Source: Liolophura sinensis (Eukaryota; Mollusca; Polyplacophora; Chitonida; Chitonidae). Taken from it: 64,000 nucleotides of DNA. This document shows positions 1-12,372 of the stretch, piece after piece. The stretch is from positions 18,731,501 through 18,795,500 of the forward strand of contig NC_088303.1 of NCBI RefSeq assembly GCF_032854445.1. The letters are read 5' to 3'. Position numbers and translations under genes: made by a program. The notes below the pieces were generated by a model. It searched no databases and had not been told where the DNA came from. It worked only from the letters and a program-made list of their open reading frames with translations. Every line of letters begins with the position of its first letter. The first letter of the stretch is position 1.

Positions 1-318
1 ATGGCGTTAATCTGTAATCGTTCATCCATTCATTGTGGTAAACAGCGGTTTTAAAAAGTGTGTACAAGTTCCTCCCACGAAAATCAGTGGATACAGAATA
101 AGGTCAAATGACCGCAAAGCGAGAACTGGACGGTGCTTTCGAGATGTAGCTTAAGTTAAGCAATTAATACAACCCACCATGCATCAGGCTCATAGTACAG
201 ACGAGCAGTGCACGCGATCGATGTTTACCAAAAACCAAACTCCTTGTGCGAAATCAAACACCAACATATCCCGTGAGATAAAAACTAAGCACGATTTCCA
301 CCACTGGTTGCATTCCGC
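1..318. other. Flanking non-coding DNA
   Basis: No exon, RNA gene or recognisable transposon was seen in this stretch before the minisatellite. Confidence 0.4.
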
Positions 319-900
319 CTACACATAAATAAACATGACCCTATTCTCCGTGATAATGAGGACGCACTGCACATAAATAAACATGACCCTATTCCCTGTG
401 ATAATGAGGACGTATTGCACATAAATAAACATGACCCTATTCTCTATGACAATGAGGACGTACTGCACAGAAATAAACATAACCCTATTCTCTGTAACAA
501 TGAGGACGTACTGCACAGAAATAAACATAACCCTACTCTTTGTGACAATGAGGTCGTACTGCACAGAAATAAACATGACCCTATTCTCTGTGACAATGAG
601 GACGTACTGCACATAAATAAACATGACCCTATTCTCTGTGACAATGAGGACGTACTGCACAGAAATAAACATAACCCTACTCTTTGTGACAATGAGGTCG
701 TACTGCACAGAAATAAACATGACCCTATTCTCTGTGACAATGAGGACGTACTGCACATAAATAAACATGACCCTATTCTCTGTGACAATGAGGACGTACT
801 GCACAGAAATAAACATAACCCTATTCTCTGTGACAATGAGGTCGTACTGCACAGAAATAAACATGACCCTATTCGCTGTGACAATGAGGACCCTCTGACT
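319..900. repeat. 48-bp minisatellite, about 12 units
   Basis: A 48-bp unit (core AAATAAACATGACCCTATTC) is repeated about 12 times, with units starting near 322, 370, 418 and so on. Since 48 is a multiple of 3, several frames stay open on both strands, which creates false ORFs of up to about 200 codons. Three unit variants recur in the same order between 514 and about 895, giving a 144-bp higher-order repeat of nearly three copies. No coding role is supported: there is no signal peptide, splice site or known domain. Confidence 0.93.
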
Positions 901-1154
901 TATTGACCACTTCACTGGTATTAACCACTCGCTTATGAATTATTTATATTCACTAGCTAGCAGATTTTTTTTCAAAACCAGTCTGAATTCAATCTGTGTT
1001 CAGGCGAACCTTGTGGAAAAAATTCTGTAGCCATATAAATGATTAGCTTTTAGATGGTTTTATCTGAAAAATACACTACAATAACAGTGCAATGTATGTT
1101 TACGATTTGTAATTCAAGGTGACCCTTCACATGTTTATGATGCTTATCAAATTC

Positions 1155-1404
1155 TACGATTGACTACTGTTTTTCGACGTACTCGAGGATATTTCACTTA
1201 TTATGGTGGGAGGAAACCGGACAGATCTCCGGGAAAACCCACAACCATTCACAGGTTACTGGCAAACCTTTCCAATTACGGACGGAGGGAAAGTCAGCAT
1301 GAGATGAATTTGAAATCCCAGCGATATCGTTGGTTAAAGTCTCCTAGGTTATTACGCCGCGCTGGCTCGGCCTAATACCACCTCGGCCACGGAGGCCACT
1401 GAGA
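1155..1404 (+). mobile_element. SINE, (AAAT)-tailed family, plus copy without tail
   Basis: This copy matches the repeat seen many times in the window: a 'CGTACTCGAGGATATTTCACTT' type core, then 'GGTGGGAGGAAACCGG', 'AAACCCACAACCAT', 'CAGCATGAG' and 'CTCGGCCACGGAGGCC'. The last part looks like the complement of a tRNA-type 5' head, so the element reads in the opposite sense to the plus strand here. It is a non-autonomous retroposon and is degenerate. Confidence 0.7.
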
Positions 1405-1411
1405 TTCTATG

Positions 1412-1770
1412 AATGAATGAGTGCATGGGTTTAGCGTCGTACCTAATTTTTCAGTCATATGACGACGAAGGAGTCCTTAGATTGCATATAGTGTGCCCCT
1501 TGTTGCAGGACGAATTTCCACCGCTCTGGGGTAAACCTCCGACCTTTGGCAAGTTTGGCTTGTCTATCAAGTTTATCAATCAAGTAAGCCACCCCACCCG
1601 AACAATTAAATTGATACGGGTTAACCACTATTCCCTGAATGCTGAACGCCAAGCGAGGAAGTTATAACTTCATCTTTTAAGAGGTCTGAGGTGTGACCGG
1701 ACCCAGGATTGACCCTGGATCTACTGCCCCCTAAGCGGACGCTCTACCAACTGATCTATCGGGGCCAGTC
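1412..1770 (-). mobile_element. tRNA-derived SINE (second family)
   Basis: On the minus strand a tRNA-like head lies at about 1690-1765, with an A-box-like 'GATCAGTTGGTAGAGCG' and a B-box-like 'GGGTCAATCCTGG'. It is followed by a body that recurs at 14170-14480 and, in part, at 42650-42714 ('CAATTTTTCAGTCATATGACG'). The ends of the tRNA-like part cannot form a proper acceptor stem, so it is a SINE head and not a tRNA gene. Confidence 0.7.
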
Positions 1771-2227
1771 AAATGACTTACTGATAGTAATATGATAACA
1801 TATACATTTGAACATGAAACATCCTTCACGGACCTGATCGGGCACTGCTGCATATTGTCCGCATTCTGGACGGAACTTGGATTGTACAACAACAGTATTT
1901 ATGTAGAACATTTCACAACGATACATCCCACAATTCTTGAGTTTGCTAATGTTAGCTCTTTTTCTGTTGATTCTAGAGATTTCCTGAGCAGTCAGTAATG
2001 TCAGCTGTATCATCACCGGTAGACGTGTTTACACTGTTCTCTTCCCAGCCTCTTTGGAATAGTGCCACAACGATCTAATGCATATCCCCCGAGCCAATCA
2101 ATAAACACGTCATACGGAACACGTGACGGCCTGTGAATATTGTTGTGTGCTTCGAGAAAATGATTAATCAGCTCGAACCCACAATTTACGTGTGATGTAC
2201 ATATACACGTATGTCTTGCTCTTTTAG

Positions 2228-2445
2228 CAATCAGATTTACTTATTTATTTATTTACGATTGTTGTTTAACGCCGTAGACAAGGATTTTCACTTATATGAT
2301 GGTGGTCAGCTTTATGTGTGGAGGAAACCACATTGACTGGGGTAAACCGCCCACCTTTGGCAAGTTACGGAGCAACTGTTCTCCCACCATAATGCAGGCC
2401 GCGGTTTTCTTGAGTACAGCGTAAAACATGAATCAAATAAATAAG
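2228..2445. mobile_element. SINE-related fragments, chimeric
   Basis: A plus-sense fragment begins with (ATTT)n and 'GTTTAACGCCGTAG', and a minus-sense tail ('TTCTTGAGTACAGCGTAAAAC' followed by AAATAAAT) ends the block. The two halves suggest two abutting, decayed copies of the (AAAT)-tailed SINE. Confidence 0.5.
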
Positions 2446-4940
2446 GAAATAAAAAGTTAAATCAGCTATACTGTCTATAGACAGTTTCGAACAACCGTCA
2501 AGCTTTCGAAAAAAATAAACTGGGGCTGAACATTGACGAGTTCATCATTGAGTTTAGCTAGAAAGCTGCAACAACGAAAGACAGAGTCAAATACAAAATA
2601 CTACTATATGGGAAATAAAACCAAAGCAGCAACGACATGGTGATATTTGTCAAACAGTCACACGTAACCCCTGAAATCAGTCCTCAAGGCTTTTGATCTT
2701 CAAGGTTCATTTTCTTTCCTATGTTGCCTTACGATCTACTATAATCATGAAGGATAAAACACCGAGAGAAACAAAGCAAATAAGCTTACAAAAGCAGTCG
2801 TAGGATAAGATGTGTCGCATTGAAGGTTACAGTTGGCGTACCCTATCAATGTTTTGTGAGGCATGGCGTGGGGACTTTTATTGTGGTGGTACTTTGGCTA
2901 CCTTATGACGTTGCTTCATGACATAGTTCATGAACGCGAAAGTTTTCGACAGTACTATGTCAGATCTGAGAGATAGTGAGCTCCCCATGATAAAACATCT
3001 TGTCTTAATGAAGTCGGTGGACATGCATATGGACAACCTTTCGGTGTGATCTCTATGTGCAAGGTATCATACGTGGTCAGTGTTTTATTCCCATAAGTGC
3101 TTTCACCTTATGACTAGCACAGACAATGTGTAGATACCGCCATAATCAAGTACATGTAACTGCTCCATATACAGCGTCTTTTAAATCTGATAACTTCTGG
3201 CCATGGGAACTTTCGAGCGCAAATCAGGCGTATATAAGGCCAGTTCAAAATACAAGCAATAAAATTAGGAATCTTGCAATCTGCCAGTACATGTGTATTC
3301 CAAGAGAATGCAACACCTCATCGTTGAACTACCTGGACTCCATATGCCCATGATATTCAAAGTCGAGTGTTATGACAACCCGAAATACATGCCAGACCTG
3401 TGTCATTATCTTGTCCGTAAACGAACGAAAATCTGGCTCAAAACTTCTACGTCTGAAGATTCCCTCTGGAAACGCAGTGGGAGGCAAGCTCAGCCTGACA
3501 GATCTTAGCACATCTTCAAAAGACAATGGTTTTTGTTAGACAGGGGACATGTATTGGTGTGGGTGCCAGGTGCGTTGACCTTTACACTAATTGCACAAAA
3601 TACGGCCCAAGACCGGGTGTAAGTGAATACCAAATTCAGGCATGCTGATGTTTTCATTCGCTAAAAACCATAAACATTAAGTACTTCAAAATTCGAATGG
3701 TTATATGAAAGAAATCTTTAAGTCGAACACGTTTATACATAGGATCTGCTGACATTCTGGACTACAGTTTCTCACAAAGATTGAAACCTCAACAGGTTCA
3801 TCATTAGGCGCTTTAAAAGACAGACCATTGCGATTTTTAAACGTTAAGGGTTGAGGAAAAATTACAAATGCCAGAATTTGATTACTTGTTTTTCAGTATG
3901 TTTAACCTTGTAGAACAAGTTTGCAACAATAGGATAAAAGTCACAACAAGATACGTTTTGTGTGGGGTGTGGTTGTGTGGCTAATATCTGTATATTAAAT
4001 TAAAGGTTGTGCAGGCGTCAAACCGGATTTCGGATTTGTTCCGGACATAAACTGGACATTACCTTACTGGCTTCCCTCCAGGTATTTTGTCGTCCTAAAC
4101 AACGGACAAGATTGGGCAGAGATGTTTTCTTAAAACTCATTTATTATTTATCATAGAGTCAGCACTATTACCCATTCCCGCTAGCAATGGAATGGCTAAT
4201 GTATGGGGTAGAAGAGCTTGCGCTTGAAGATATATTTGAGAGCTGGTATTTGTCCAGCCCTGTGATGTTTTTATAGCTATATATCTCACCATCGGGCTAC
4301 TTGTTAATCCTTACATATCAAGTCGACTCTATATATCAGTCTGATATGTGATGTAGGGGGGAGATAGCCTAGTGTCATAGTCTATATAATAGCGTGTACA
4401 CGAAGGTCAAGACTTATTTTTACTCCATTAGCGTCACAGATATTTCCAACCCTTTCATTTCTCACCCAAAGCCTGGAATTACCCAGTTAACACCAGGCGA
4501 TGGTTACATTTCAGTAAGGCATAATGATTGTACACATATCGAGAAAGAAGTAACCGATATGCATTTCAGTATAACTGAACTCCGATATGTTAAAAGGCAT
4601 TAGTATCTCTGTTGTTTAGACTTTCTTTTCATATACAGCTTCATATTATTTTAACAGTCTCCATGTTTTTAGACTGAAATCTGTCCCTTTTTCACTGCAC
4701 TCGGTCAGCTTTTTATGTAGAGTAGCCTAGTTATAGTGATATAATTCTTAAGGGATGCTTTGAGCGCTTGGAATAAAAGTGAAATTGAGATACTCACGTA
4801 GTTTTGCCTGGGAGTTCTGTGATTAACATTGCCGCCTAAAGGAGCGCCTTTCATTTAAGGTGTGTCTGCGTGACTATATCTCACAACCAACGCTTTCTCT
4901 TCAGCGCTGAGCCAAATCTTACAATACAGAATTTGAAACG
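2446..4940. other. Non-coding DNA, no exon recognised
   Basis: Only short open frames occur here. None has a credible combination of acceptor, donor, phase and domain. Upstream exons of the CUB/LDLa gene were looked for and not found. Confidence 0.4.
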
Positions 4941-5715
4941 TGTTACGACATAAACTGTCAATATTATAAAGAGATGGCTTGTTCGTAATACACGACAGTT
5001 TAGCCGCACAAAAAAGTAACCAAAACCAGCAGATTTTATTTTTCAACAATTTATTAGGTTTAACAAGAACAGATAACAAGACTTATAGAAATACTAAAGT
5101 ACTTAAGTTTAACAAGAATGGATAACAATATCTATACAAATACTAAAGTACTTACATGTACAATTGTGTCAAGTCCAAATGGACGCATATACTCCACAAT
5201 GCTGAAAACCACAAAGGCACAAATGCACAGAGGCAATATTCACAAGAGGGAAAATCCACAGTATAATTGAGTGTATGAAGAAATATACACAAAATTCCAC
5301 AGACAAGGTCCGTGTACTAATAAGCACTGTGTACACAAGAGCACAAATTAAATATACAAGTTCAGACTGAACAAGTGCTCAGTGGAGATATGATATAACA
5401 AAGTCAGAGGCTATAAAGACACCAAAATTCATCACAAAAGTCCTACTAAGGTAACACACAGCGAAATTATCCAAAACTCTCAAAAATTCTCCTTTCTCCT
5501 TTCTCGTCCTTTGACTTGCTTTCATAGGTCTTATATAGACTGGTGGAATTTTCTAGAATAAGAAAATTCTTGAACACTTGTTGTAAACAAACAGGCCCCG
5601 AACTGAGCGTATTCTGGAACATTCTAAGGCAGAGGCAGACAGCAGGCCCTAAACTCAGGATATGTAAACAGTGGCAAGCTAAATTTAGAAGCTAACGGCA
5701 GTCGTTCACATAACA
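4941..5715. mobile_element. Solo-LTR-like element, copy 1
   Basis: This ~775-bp block is repeated at 52436-53180 in the same orientation. Both copies start TGTT and end AACA (the TG..CA ends of LTRs). Copy 1 is flanked by AACG on both sides, a likely 4-bp target-site duplication. A TATA-like motif lies near 5530. No internal retroelement coding sequence is attached, so a solo LTR is the best reading. A non-autonomous DNA element is the alternative. Confidence 0.55.
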
Positions 5716-5756
5716 AACGCAACGCATTGAAGGAGCTCATTGAATAGCGTAAGTCC

Positions 5757-5905
5757 AGACCATGTTGGCTTTCTGACAGGTGATACGATGGAAGATCTAC
5801 CAGTAGCCTGCTGATGGTCGTAGGTTTCCCCGAGCTCTGTCTGATTACGTCCCCCGTCGTATAAGTGACATATTCTTGAGTATGACGTAAAAACCACTGG
5901 AATAT
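5757..5905 (-). mobile_element. SINE fragment, (AAAT)-tailed family
   Basis: Minus-sense copy with 'GTTGGCTTTCTGACAGGTG', 'CGTATAAGTGACATATTCTT' and 'GAGTATGACGTAAAA' landmarks. A short piece of the same end ('GTTGGCTTTCTGACAGGTGA') recurs at about 6390-6412 inside the next gene's intron. Confidence 0.6.
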
Positions 5906-6057
5906 GAATGAATGCTGAAGCTCTAAATGTAAGGTGAATCAATTCAACGTATAAACAATATACAACATGTGCAGATTTGTTAACGACCTTCTTACAGTAT
6001 TAATACAGAGTCCTGAACACTTGACGATTTAACGATTGTCAACCGTCTGTTTTGTAG

Positions 6058-9000
6058 TGAACATCCCCGGCTCGTTCTGTGGGGCGGTGCTGGGTGAGAT
6101 CTCCGGGGCGGACGTTAGGAGCACTCACCATCCTAGCAGTCCCAGTTGTTCGGTTACGCTGGACGCAGGCAACAACCAGTACTCCGCAGGCAAAAAGTTC
6201 ATGGTCATTTTTTGATACTGTCAGCTTCAAAGATTGTGGTGTTAGTCTGTCCTTCTTTGACTCAGGGGATATTACAAGAAATCTCATGGTAGGTTACTTT
6301 AATCAGTCTAAAGTTTACTGAAATTAAAATTAAAATGCCTTTCCATGGCATTAAAAATTATTGTCCACTACATATATATATATGTATATGTTGGCTTTCT
6401 GACAGGTGATACGATGGAAAATACGATTTATCGTTTATCTTTTCACTCACTAATTCAAACAAACGTTGTATTCCAGGCCAAACTAACCTGCAACTCTCCC
6501 ATTCCGCCACCCTGCTTACTTCCGGCCGATTTTTGACCCTTCATTTGAGAACAGCAGACACCAGAGAGGATATTCTTTCCGCATAACTGTGACGTCATTC
6601 AGCGAGCGTAAGTTTATCGACATAACGCACCGATAATGAGCAGATGACTCACGGAACGTGCCGATATTAGAAAGAAAAATCACAAAAAAGACAACGCTAA
6701 GTTATTTCCTAGTGAGGTGGTGTTCTTGGTGTGTTTACTTGCATATATAACTTTATTATGATGTGTGGTGATAGTTATTCATGAAATATGTTCAGAATTG
6801 AACATTGGACAATTGGTTTTGTACATGTATTGTACATGTATGGCAGTACAATTGCATAAGAACAACTGGCATCTGGACACTGTTGCCTTTCTGCTGGATA
6901 TGTCAAAACAAAATAACATCTTGGAAGCCAAATGCCTCCTCCTCAGAACGAGTTAAAATAATGACGCCCTTTGAAAAAAAAAACATTCAAGCCAAATCAG
7001 AAAAATATGATATGCATAATGGCTGTGTGTCAAAACCGTTTTTCTTGATACTACAATTTCCCAATATGTGACAAACAATGTTACGGTTATATATTTCAGA
7101 AACCTGTGATGATTTTCGATGTGCTAATGGCTATTGTATAGACAGCGATTTAATGTGTGACAAAATAGACCATTGTCAAGACGGAAGTGACGAAACGCCA
7201 TATTATCCTGCTGAATGTTCGTGTGAGTTGAGTTCTTTTAACTTTTGTTTGTAAATTTTCAAATAAAAAACTTTGAACTTTGAAACAAAAAATTAAGATT
7301 TGAAAAACAAGCTCCACTTTTGTAAAAAAAAAAACACAACTTATGAAAAGGCGCATTTCTTACTTCAAAATTGATAAATTTTTTGACCAAAATCAGATGG
7401 ATTATTTCAGAAGTGGCCACTGTTTATTTCAAATATGGTTTCTAAAAGCTCGGATCACACTTCAAAAGAAAGATAATATTTCACCTTACCATATTAATAG
7501 TTCTGAATTTTTTTTAACCAATGTTAGTTATAATACATGCTGTTAGTGCTCGAGTTCTGACTTTTGTTTAAAGTGAACATGAAGTCTGCCACTATGTATA
7601 CATATAAAAAAGGATATGGGACAGTTATTACAGAAAAAAACGTAAAGAAAGTCTATAAAGGTTTGAAAGCCGAAAAGTTCAGAAGTTCAGCATTGGGGAT
7701 ATGGCACTGACGGACCATTCACTCCGAGTAGCCAAGTTGTAAAAGCCCTTATGAACTTAGCCAATCACTAGCGCTGAAAGCGTCACGTGGTAATTGGCTG
7801 TCATGTCCAAAAAACCTAATAGCTCTCGATTGTCAGCGTGCTTTCTTACAGTGGATAAATGCAATAAATCGAACTTTGCGGTTAGTTTAAGTGTTAAACT
7901 GATGCATTCTGAACAACGCATTTATGGACAGGGAACTGAGAAAGGCTGCCCGTGTCACAATGCCTACACGTTGGCCAGGAGACTTCAGTAACTTGTCAGG
8001 GTGAGCTGGCAAGAAAACTGCCTCTGCAGAGTCATTGCGTGAATAAATCAGAAGGTCCTGCTATTGTCAGTAAATTCCCCGATGTCGGTACAGCCAGCTA
8101 GGCTTAATGCAGGACAGGGAAGAGCAGGGCTGCTGAAACACGACGCTTGTGCCCACGACCAGACCGAGAGCTAGGCTAAAAGAAACATTGACCCTTTGAA
8201 AACGTGACAAAACTGATACTCTTTGGTTGGGTACGGGAGAGCTCCTAGGCATTGTAACGTCACTCCACATAGCTATAACATGGCAAAATGGCGTCACCAA
8301 GTGACAATCATTTGCTATTTATTTTGTTGATAAGCCGTGTAGAATTTTAAAAATATTTTTAGAAAATTTCTGGAATTCTCCTTTATTAATTAATTCATCC
8401 TTAGTGGCTGACTTTATGTTCACGTTAATGTTGATGTATAAATGACCTGGGTTTATGTGCGGTTCCGGTTAAATATGGTTTGATTACACAGATTTCACGC
8501 TTTCATGTCTGTTCTCGAGACTATTCGGATGGTAGTATAATCACTAAAAGTTGGCATTTTGACGGTCTCCAACCTCTGGTAAGCCATGGTCTCTCAATAC
8601 CTCCATGGCTGACAGCTGCAGCCTCACTGTGCTGGCATGCCATAAATATACAAGCCGAGTTTGTCAGTATAGTCCCCCGCCATACAGCCAAGGATATATG
8701 CCTAACGATAATCAATCTTGTCTCCGTTTTGCGAAATTGTGTCCGACTGGATATATGTCTTACTATAGACTTCAACAGTTTATAACCCTAAGGACATAGA
8801 ATGATAAACTGTTGCACTGCAGGTAAAAGTGGAAGATCTAAATCAAGCATGATTTATTGTTATCGCCTTCTTGTCTGATATATGTATAGACTATTCTTGG
8901 CATTCCAGCTTGGACGCATGTGTCTACAACTGCGTATTACGTGTTCCGGTTCGGAGTGGGCGCCATTGTCGGCCTTGTTGCCACCGTCACCATTTCCTGC

Positions 9001-12000
9001 GTTGTCGTCACGGCGGTGTTCCTTATGTGGTACCGACGAAAGGTCAATGAGTACAGACAACTGATTCAGCTAACCGAACCAGGTAGAGGATCGATTTCCC
9101 CAGGCATAGTACAAATAAGCGCATCAATCTGTCTACACTGTGACAAATATACAAAGTGCAAACTTCTAAGTGTTTCGCGATAAGCTAATGTCAGATTGTT
9201 GTTTCCGACGCCTTTTGTTCGAGTGATCATTGATTTTCAATACTTCACGTCTGGAGCCGTACAAAAAATTCATATTCCAGAGTCGACGTCGCCTAATTAA
9301 GTTTATGGTTGTGGGCCTGAGGATTCTAATAAACATGGTAAAAAGATAGTATTTGTTTATCCTACTTAGGCCACGTAAGTCCGGGAAGATTGGGGGGGGG
9401 GGGGGGGGCATGAATGGTCAATGAGCACCGTAGACATGGTAGAAGTTGAACAACGCATGGGCCAAAAAGCAAGAAAGGCGAATCAATATTCTGCGCGAAG
9501 TATGTTGCACTTGTACACAAAGACATTATGTACATTAGTTAAACAGAATGGAGGCAACAGTTTGAATAAGAGCACTTAAATCCTTTTTACCGGACACACT
9601 CCACGTACAGCTTCTAACTAACTTCGTGTCGAAAGAGCCAATTAATTCCATTTTCGACCCTGTGGCAAACCGTGATTTCAAACATACAGGAAATAAAGAA
9701 AAGTCATGCGCTGTGTATAAGCCAGCATCGGTAAGTGGGCAGATCTGCAGCAACCTAGGACGGGTTTTTTTCCAGCCATAATGCTGGCAATCGGCGTGTA
9801 AGAGAAATATTCCCATGCACAGCTTGAAATACTAACCAAGTAATTAAACAAATAAATATGAGCCAGTATCCTGTATTCATTTGATTTATATATTTGGTAT
9901 TTTACGCCTTACTCAGGAATATTTCACTTATACGACGGTGGCTAGCATTAAGCACTGGGAGGAAACTGGGCAGAGCCCGGTGAAAACCCATGACCATCGG
10001 CAGGTTGACGCCAAAACCTTCCTATGTACGACCGGGGAGTAAGCCAGCATTTAGTATAAGACGTTGCAACCACCACGACAAGATATGTTGAAAGCATATT
10101 TATTTGGACAGTAGATTTTACTGCACTCTTGTTCATTGGACCACGGTGACAGTAAGCGGTGTTCATGTGGCCACATATGGCATGCAAGTCTATAGTTCAT
10201 ACGTGGATAAACTCATGTTGTTTGGGGGTGGGGTGTTAAGGCATTTATGTGTTAATGGAAACGATTCGTCGTTAGTATCAAAAGCTTTAATATTATTATA
10301 CTATTAATATTAAGTCTGGAAATAAAGAACCTACAGTGCAAAGGTTGATAAGGAGTATAGCTGGTCTGGTAAGTCACTATTAGTGGCTTCTTCTCAAGAT
10401 TTGGTTTTTAATACAGTACTAGGTGTAAACCAACGACCTTTGGCAATATACTGATTAATTTTCCCACGTGTGGTCTACAGATTTGCACACCAAATTGGGG
10501 AGAAGACAAGTGGTCTTCAACGCACTTTAGACGCGATTGGCTGTATCAGCATCGCTGACCACTTACTGTCACGAAGGTCCACAGACATCGAGACCGAGGG
10601 AATTTGACCTATAGGCAAATTCCCTGCACGTTGTACGTAGTACCGATTGAAAGGCCCGACGATTGAAATGCTAGCACATTTATAACTCCTTGTCAATCAT
10701 TCAATCAAAATGTCGAAGATGTGTCTTAATCGCTTTGTATTTAATGGGAAAGATAGATAGATAGATGAATCTGTCATTTGATATTTGATGTTTCCACAGC
10801 TTACTCGTTACAAGCCTACCCACAAAGCGACGATAGTCCACTGTCGGATACCCCGCCCTCCATGTACCCAGTGCCCGGAAGTGCCATGGGACCACCCAGT
10901 AAGCTTATACTAAAATCTGTCCTCATTTGTGCAGGAGATTTGCAGGATTTCTGTTGATGGCGGATTTACGTCAGAAGATGTGTCAGGTACCCTGCGAGAT
11001 GTGGTGGCTCCATCCGGGACTTGCCCGACTGCCGTTGTTCGAATCAAGTATAATTTAGTACCTTGTACCAAAAATCAAACGGATAAGTAAATTAAAACAC
11101 AAATGTAAGTCTGCTATATGCTGACACCATGGGAGTATCCAGTAGGATTACACCTGGATCATATCATTATGAACTTGGGCACATTTCACTAAGCCATTTC
11201 TGACTTTAGTCAAAATTTGGATTTTAAAGCTTAATTTTGGGCGAAAATAAATTTAAATCTTTCACCACTCCATTCATGTTACCATCAGACAAGTGTCCAA
11301 ATTTAAACTTTCAGTATAAAAATGTAAGAACTGTGACCTGATTTTTAACTTCAGCCTAGTCAGAAATGCTTTTGTGGAATCGGCCCCTGAAACCTGAGCT
11401 AATACGTTGTTCTGAATTAAGCATCAAAGATTAGTAAGACTAGTTTACTGATGAATGGACTGGTTGGTTTGCCACACTGTTTACACCAGAGATACGATAT
11501 TATTTGCAATGTTTTTAAATAAGGAATGCTTATCATGTTATTGTTTTGCTGCACTTATGCATGCTTATCCCTGTCATCGAAATGCATACTTGATTGCTTT
11601 AACTACCTCGAAATTGAAGAGCAGCTTATTTTGTTTTCTGAATAAATCAGTTGCTATGAGGTTTTTGGCACATGCACTCTCTAGTGCTAATCTGCTACAT
11701 GCCGTCAGGAGGTTTGCTATACAAAGTAATATTTTAAAACCCCAATACACGCAGTTTGAGCCACTCAGTTTCAAAGTTTAGTGTATTTGTCTGACCTAAA
11801 CAGATGTTAAGCATCCCCCAGCATGTGAATGTTTCGTATTTGCTTTAGCTAGACAATATAAATAGATGAATCAATTTCATGAGGCAAACAAAGTGCTTCA
11901 ATCAAAAAAAATTACCACTTGCTCCCGCATATACATATGTTTTCCAGTAGATAGTAACGTGTACTGATGAGATGACATGTCCTGGCACTATAATATAAAA

Positions 12001-12372
12001 CACTAGCAGGGCGAGTAAAACCAGGCCATTGATGACAGTGTCACAGTTCGTAAATGATCTCATCCAAAAAGTGACAGCTGGTAAATGATCCCATCTAAGA
12101 AGTGAGATTTGGTCTGTTGCCAGTGTACTTCAGGTAGAGTTTCAACTCTAAAGCGCACGTTTTAGCAACTTACAAAGCCCCTATGGTACTGTGGATTAAG
12201 CATAGTTAAGTTAAAAACACAATTTACTGTTTAGCATTATTCAAGCAAGCAATAACATGAAAACATTGCGTTTCTAATTTTAGCGTATTCTGGAGAAACC
12301 ATAACGGACTATGGGTCTACGGCGAATATACCATTGATTGAAGAAACGTCTTTTAACGGTTGTAAAGTGTAA
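6058..12372 (+). CDS. CUB / LDLa single-pass membrane protein, 3' part (NETO-like)
   Basis: Six exons are supported: 6058-6288 and 6477-6607 (CUB-like), 7100-7222 (LDLa), 8909-9082 (membrane span), 10800-10898 and 12284-12372 (cytoplasmic tail, TAA stop). From 6607 on every junction is phase 1. The LDLa exon shows the six-Cys pattern with FRCANGYCIDSD and CQDGSDE, so the calcium-binding acidic residues are present. The next exon encodes about 22 hydrophobic residues ending in VFLMWYRRK, a type I membrane anchor with a basic stop-transfer. The tail of about 80 residues is Pro/Ser-rich and ends NGCKV. CUB, LDLa, membrane span is the order found in neuropilin-and-tolloid-like (NETO) proteins, which are auxiliary subunits of glutamate receptors. 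That family name is inference. The 5' end (signal peptide, first CUB) was not found. The CUB exons hold apparent frameshifts (see findings). Confidence 0.7.
7100..7222 (+). other. LDLa domain exon of the NETO-like gene
   Basis: Acceptor ATATTTCAG and donor GTGAGT bound a 123-nt exon, phase 1 in and phase 1 out. It encodes a complete LDL-receptor class A module with Cys spacing typical of the family and the C-terminal acidic CxDGSDE motif that binds calcium. Confidence 0.9.
7600..7990. mobile_element. Dispersed repeat X, uninterrupted copy
   Basis: This stretch matches 52190-52435 plus 53190-53305 (shared 'GGCCAATCACTAGCG', 'AGCTCTCGATTGTCAG', 'GTTTAAGTGTTAAACTGATG' and others). It lies in an intron of the NETO-like gene. 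It is the intact version of the site that the second solo-LTR-like element interrupts. The class of element X is not recognised. Confidence 0.65.
8909..9082 (+). other. Transmembrane exon of the NETO-like gene
   Basis: A 174-nt exon, phase 1/1, between TTCCAG and GTAGAG. It encodes GVGAIVGLVATVTISCVVV followed by TAVFLMWYRRK. The hydrophobic span with basic residues on its C-terminal side predicts an extracellular N-terminus. Confidence 0.85.
9392..9408. repeat. Poly(G) run
   Basis: A homopolymer of about 17 G in an intron, seen directly; its length in the assembly is uncertain. Confidence 0.9.
9720..10045. mobile_element. Two opposed SINE copies (AAAT family)
   Basis: A minus-sense copy (about 9720-9860, with AAATAAATA tail remnants) is followed directly by a plus-sense copy (about 9880-10045: 'TTTTACGCCTTACTCAGGAA', 'GGGCAGAGCCCGGTGAAAAC'). 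Both are in an intron of the NETO-like gene and are degenerate. Confidence 0.65.

Noticed and set aside
319-915. Open frames of 146-198 codons on both strands over the 48-bp minisatellite
   Set aside because: They exist in several frames because the unit is a multiple of three; no splice context, signal peptide or domain.
1690-1765. Possible tRNA gene on the minus strand
   Set aside because: A- and B-box-like sequence is present, but the ends cannot form an acceptor stem, and a SINE body follows.
3126-3508. Candidate upstream exons of the NETO-like gene
   Set aside because: No CUB pattern and no acceptor/donor pair of matching phase.
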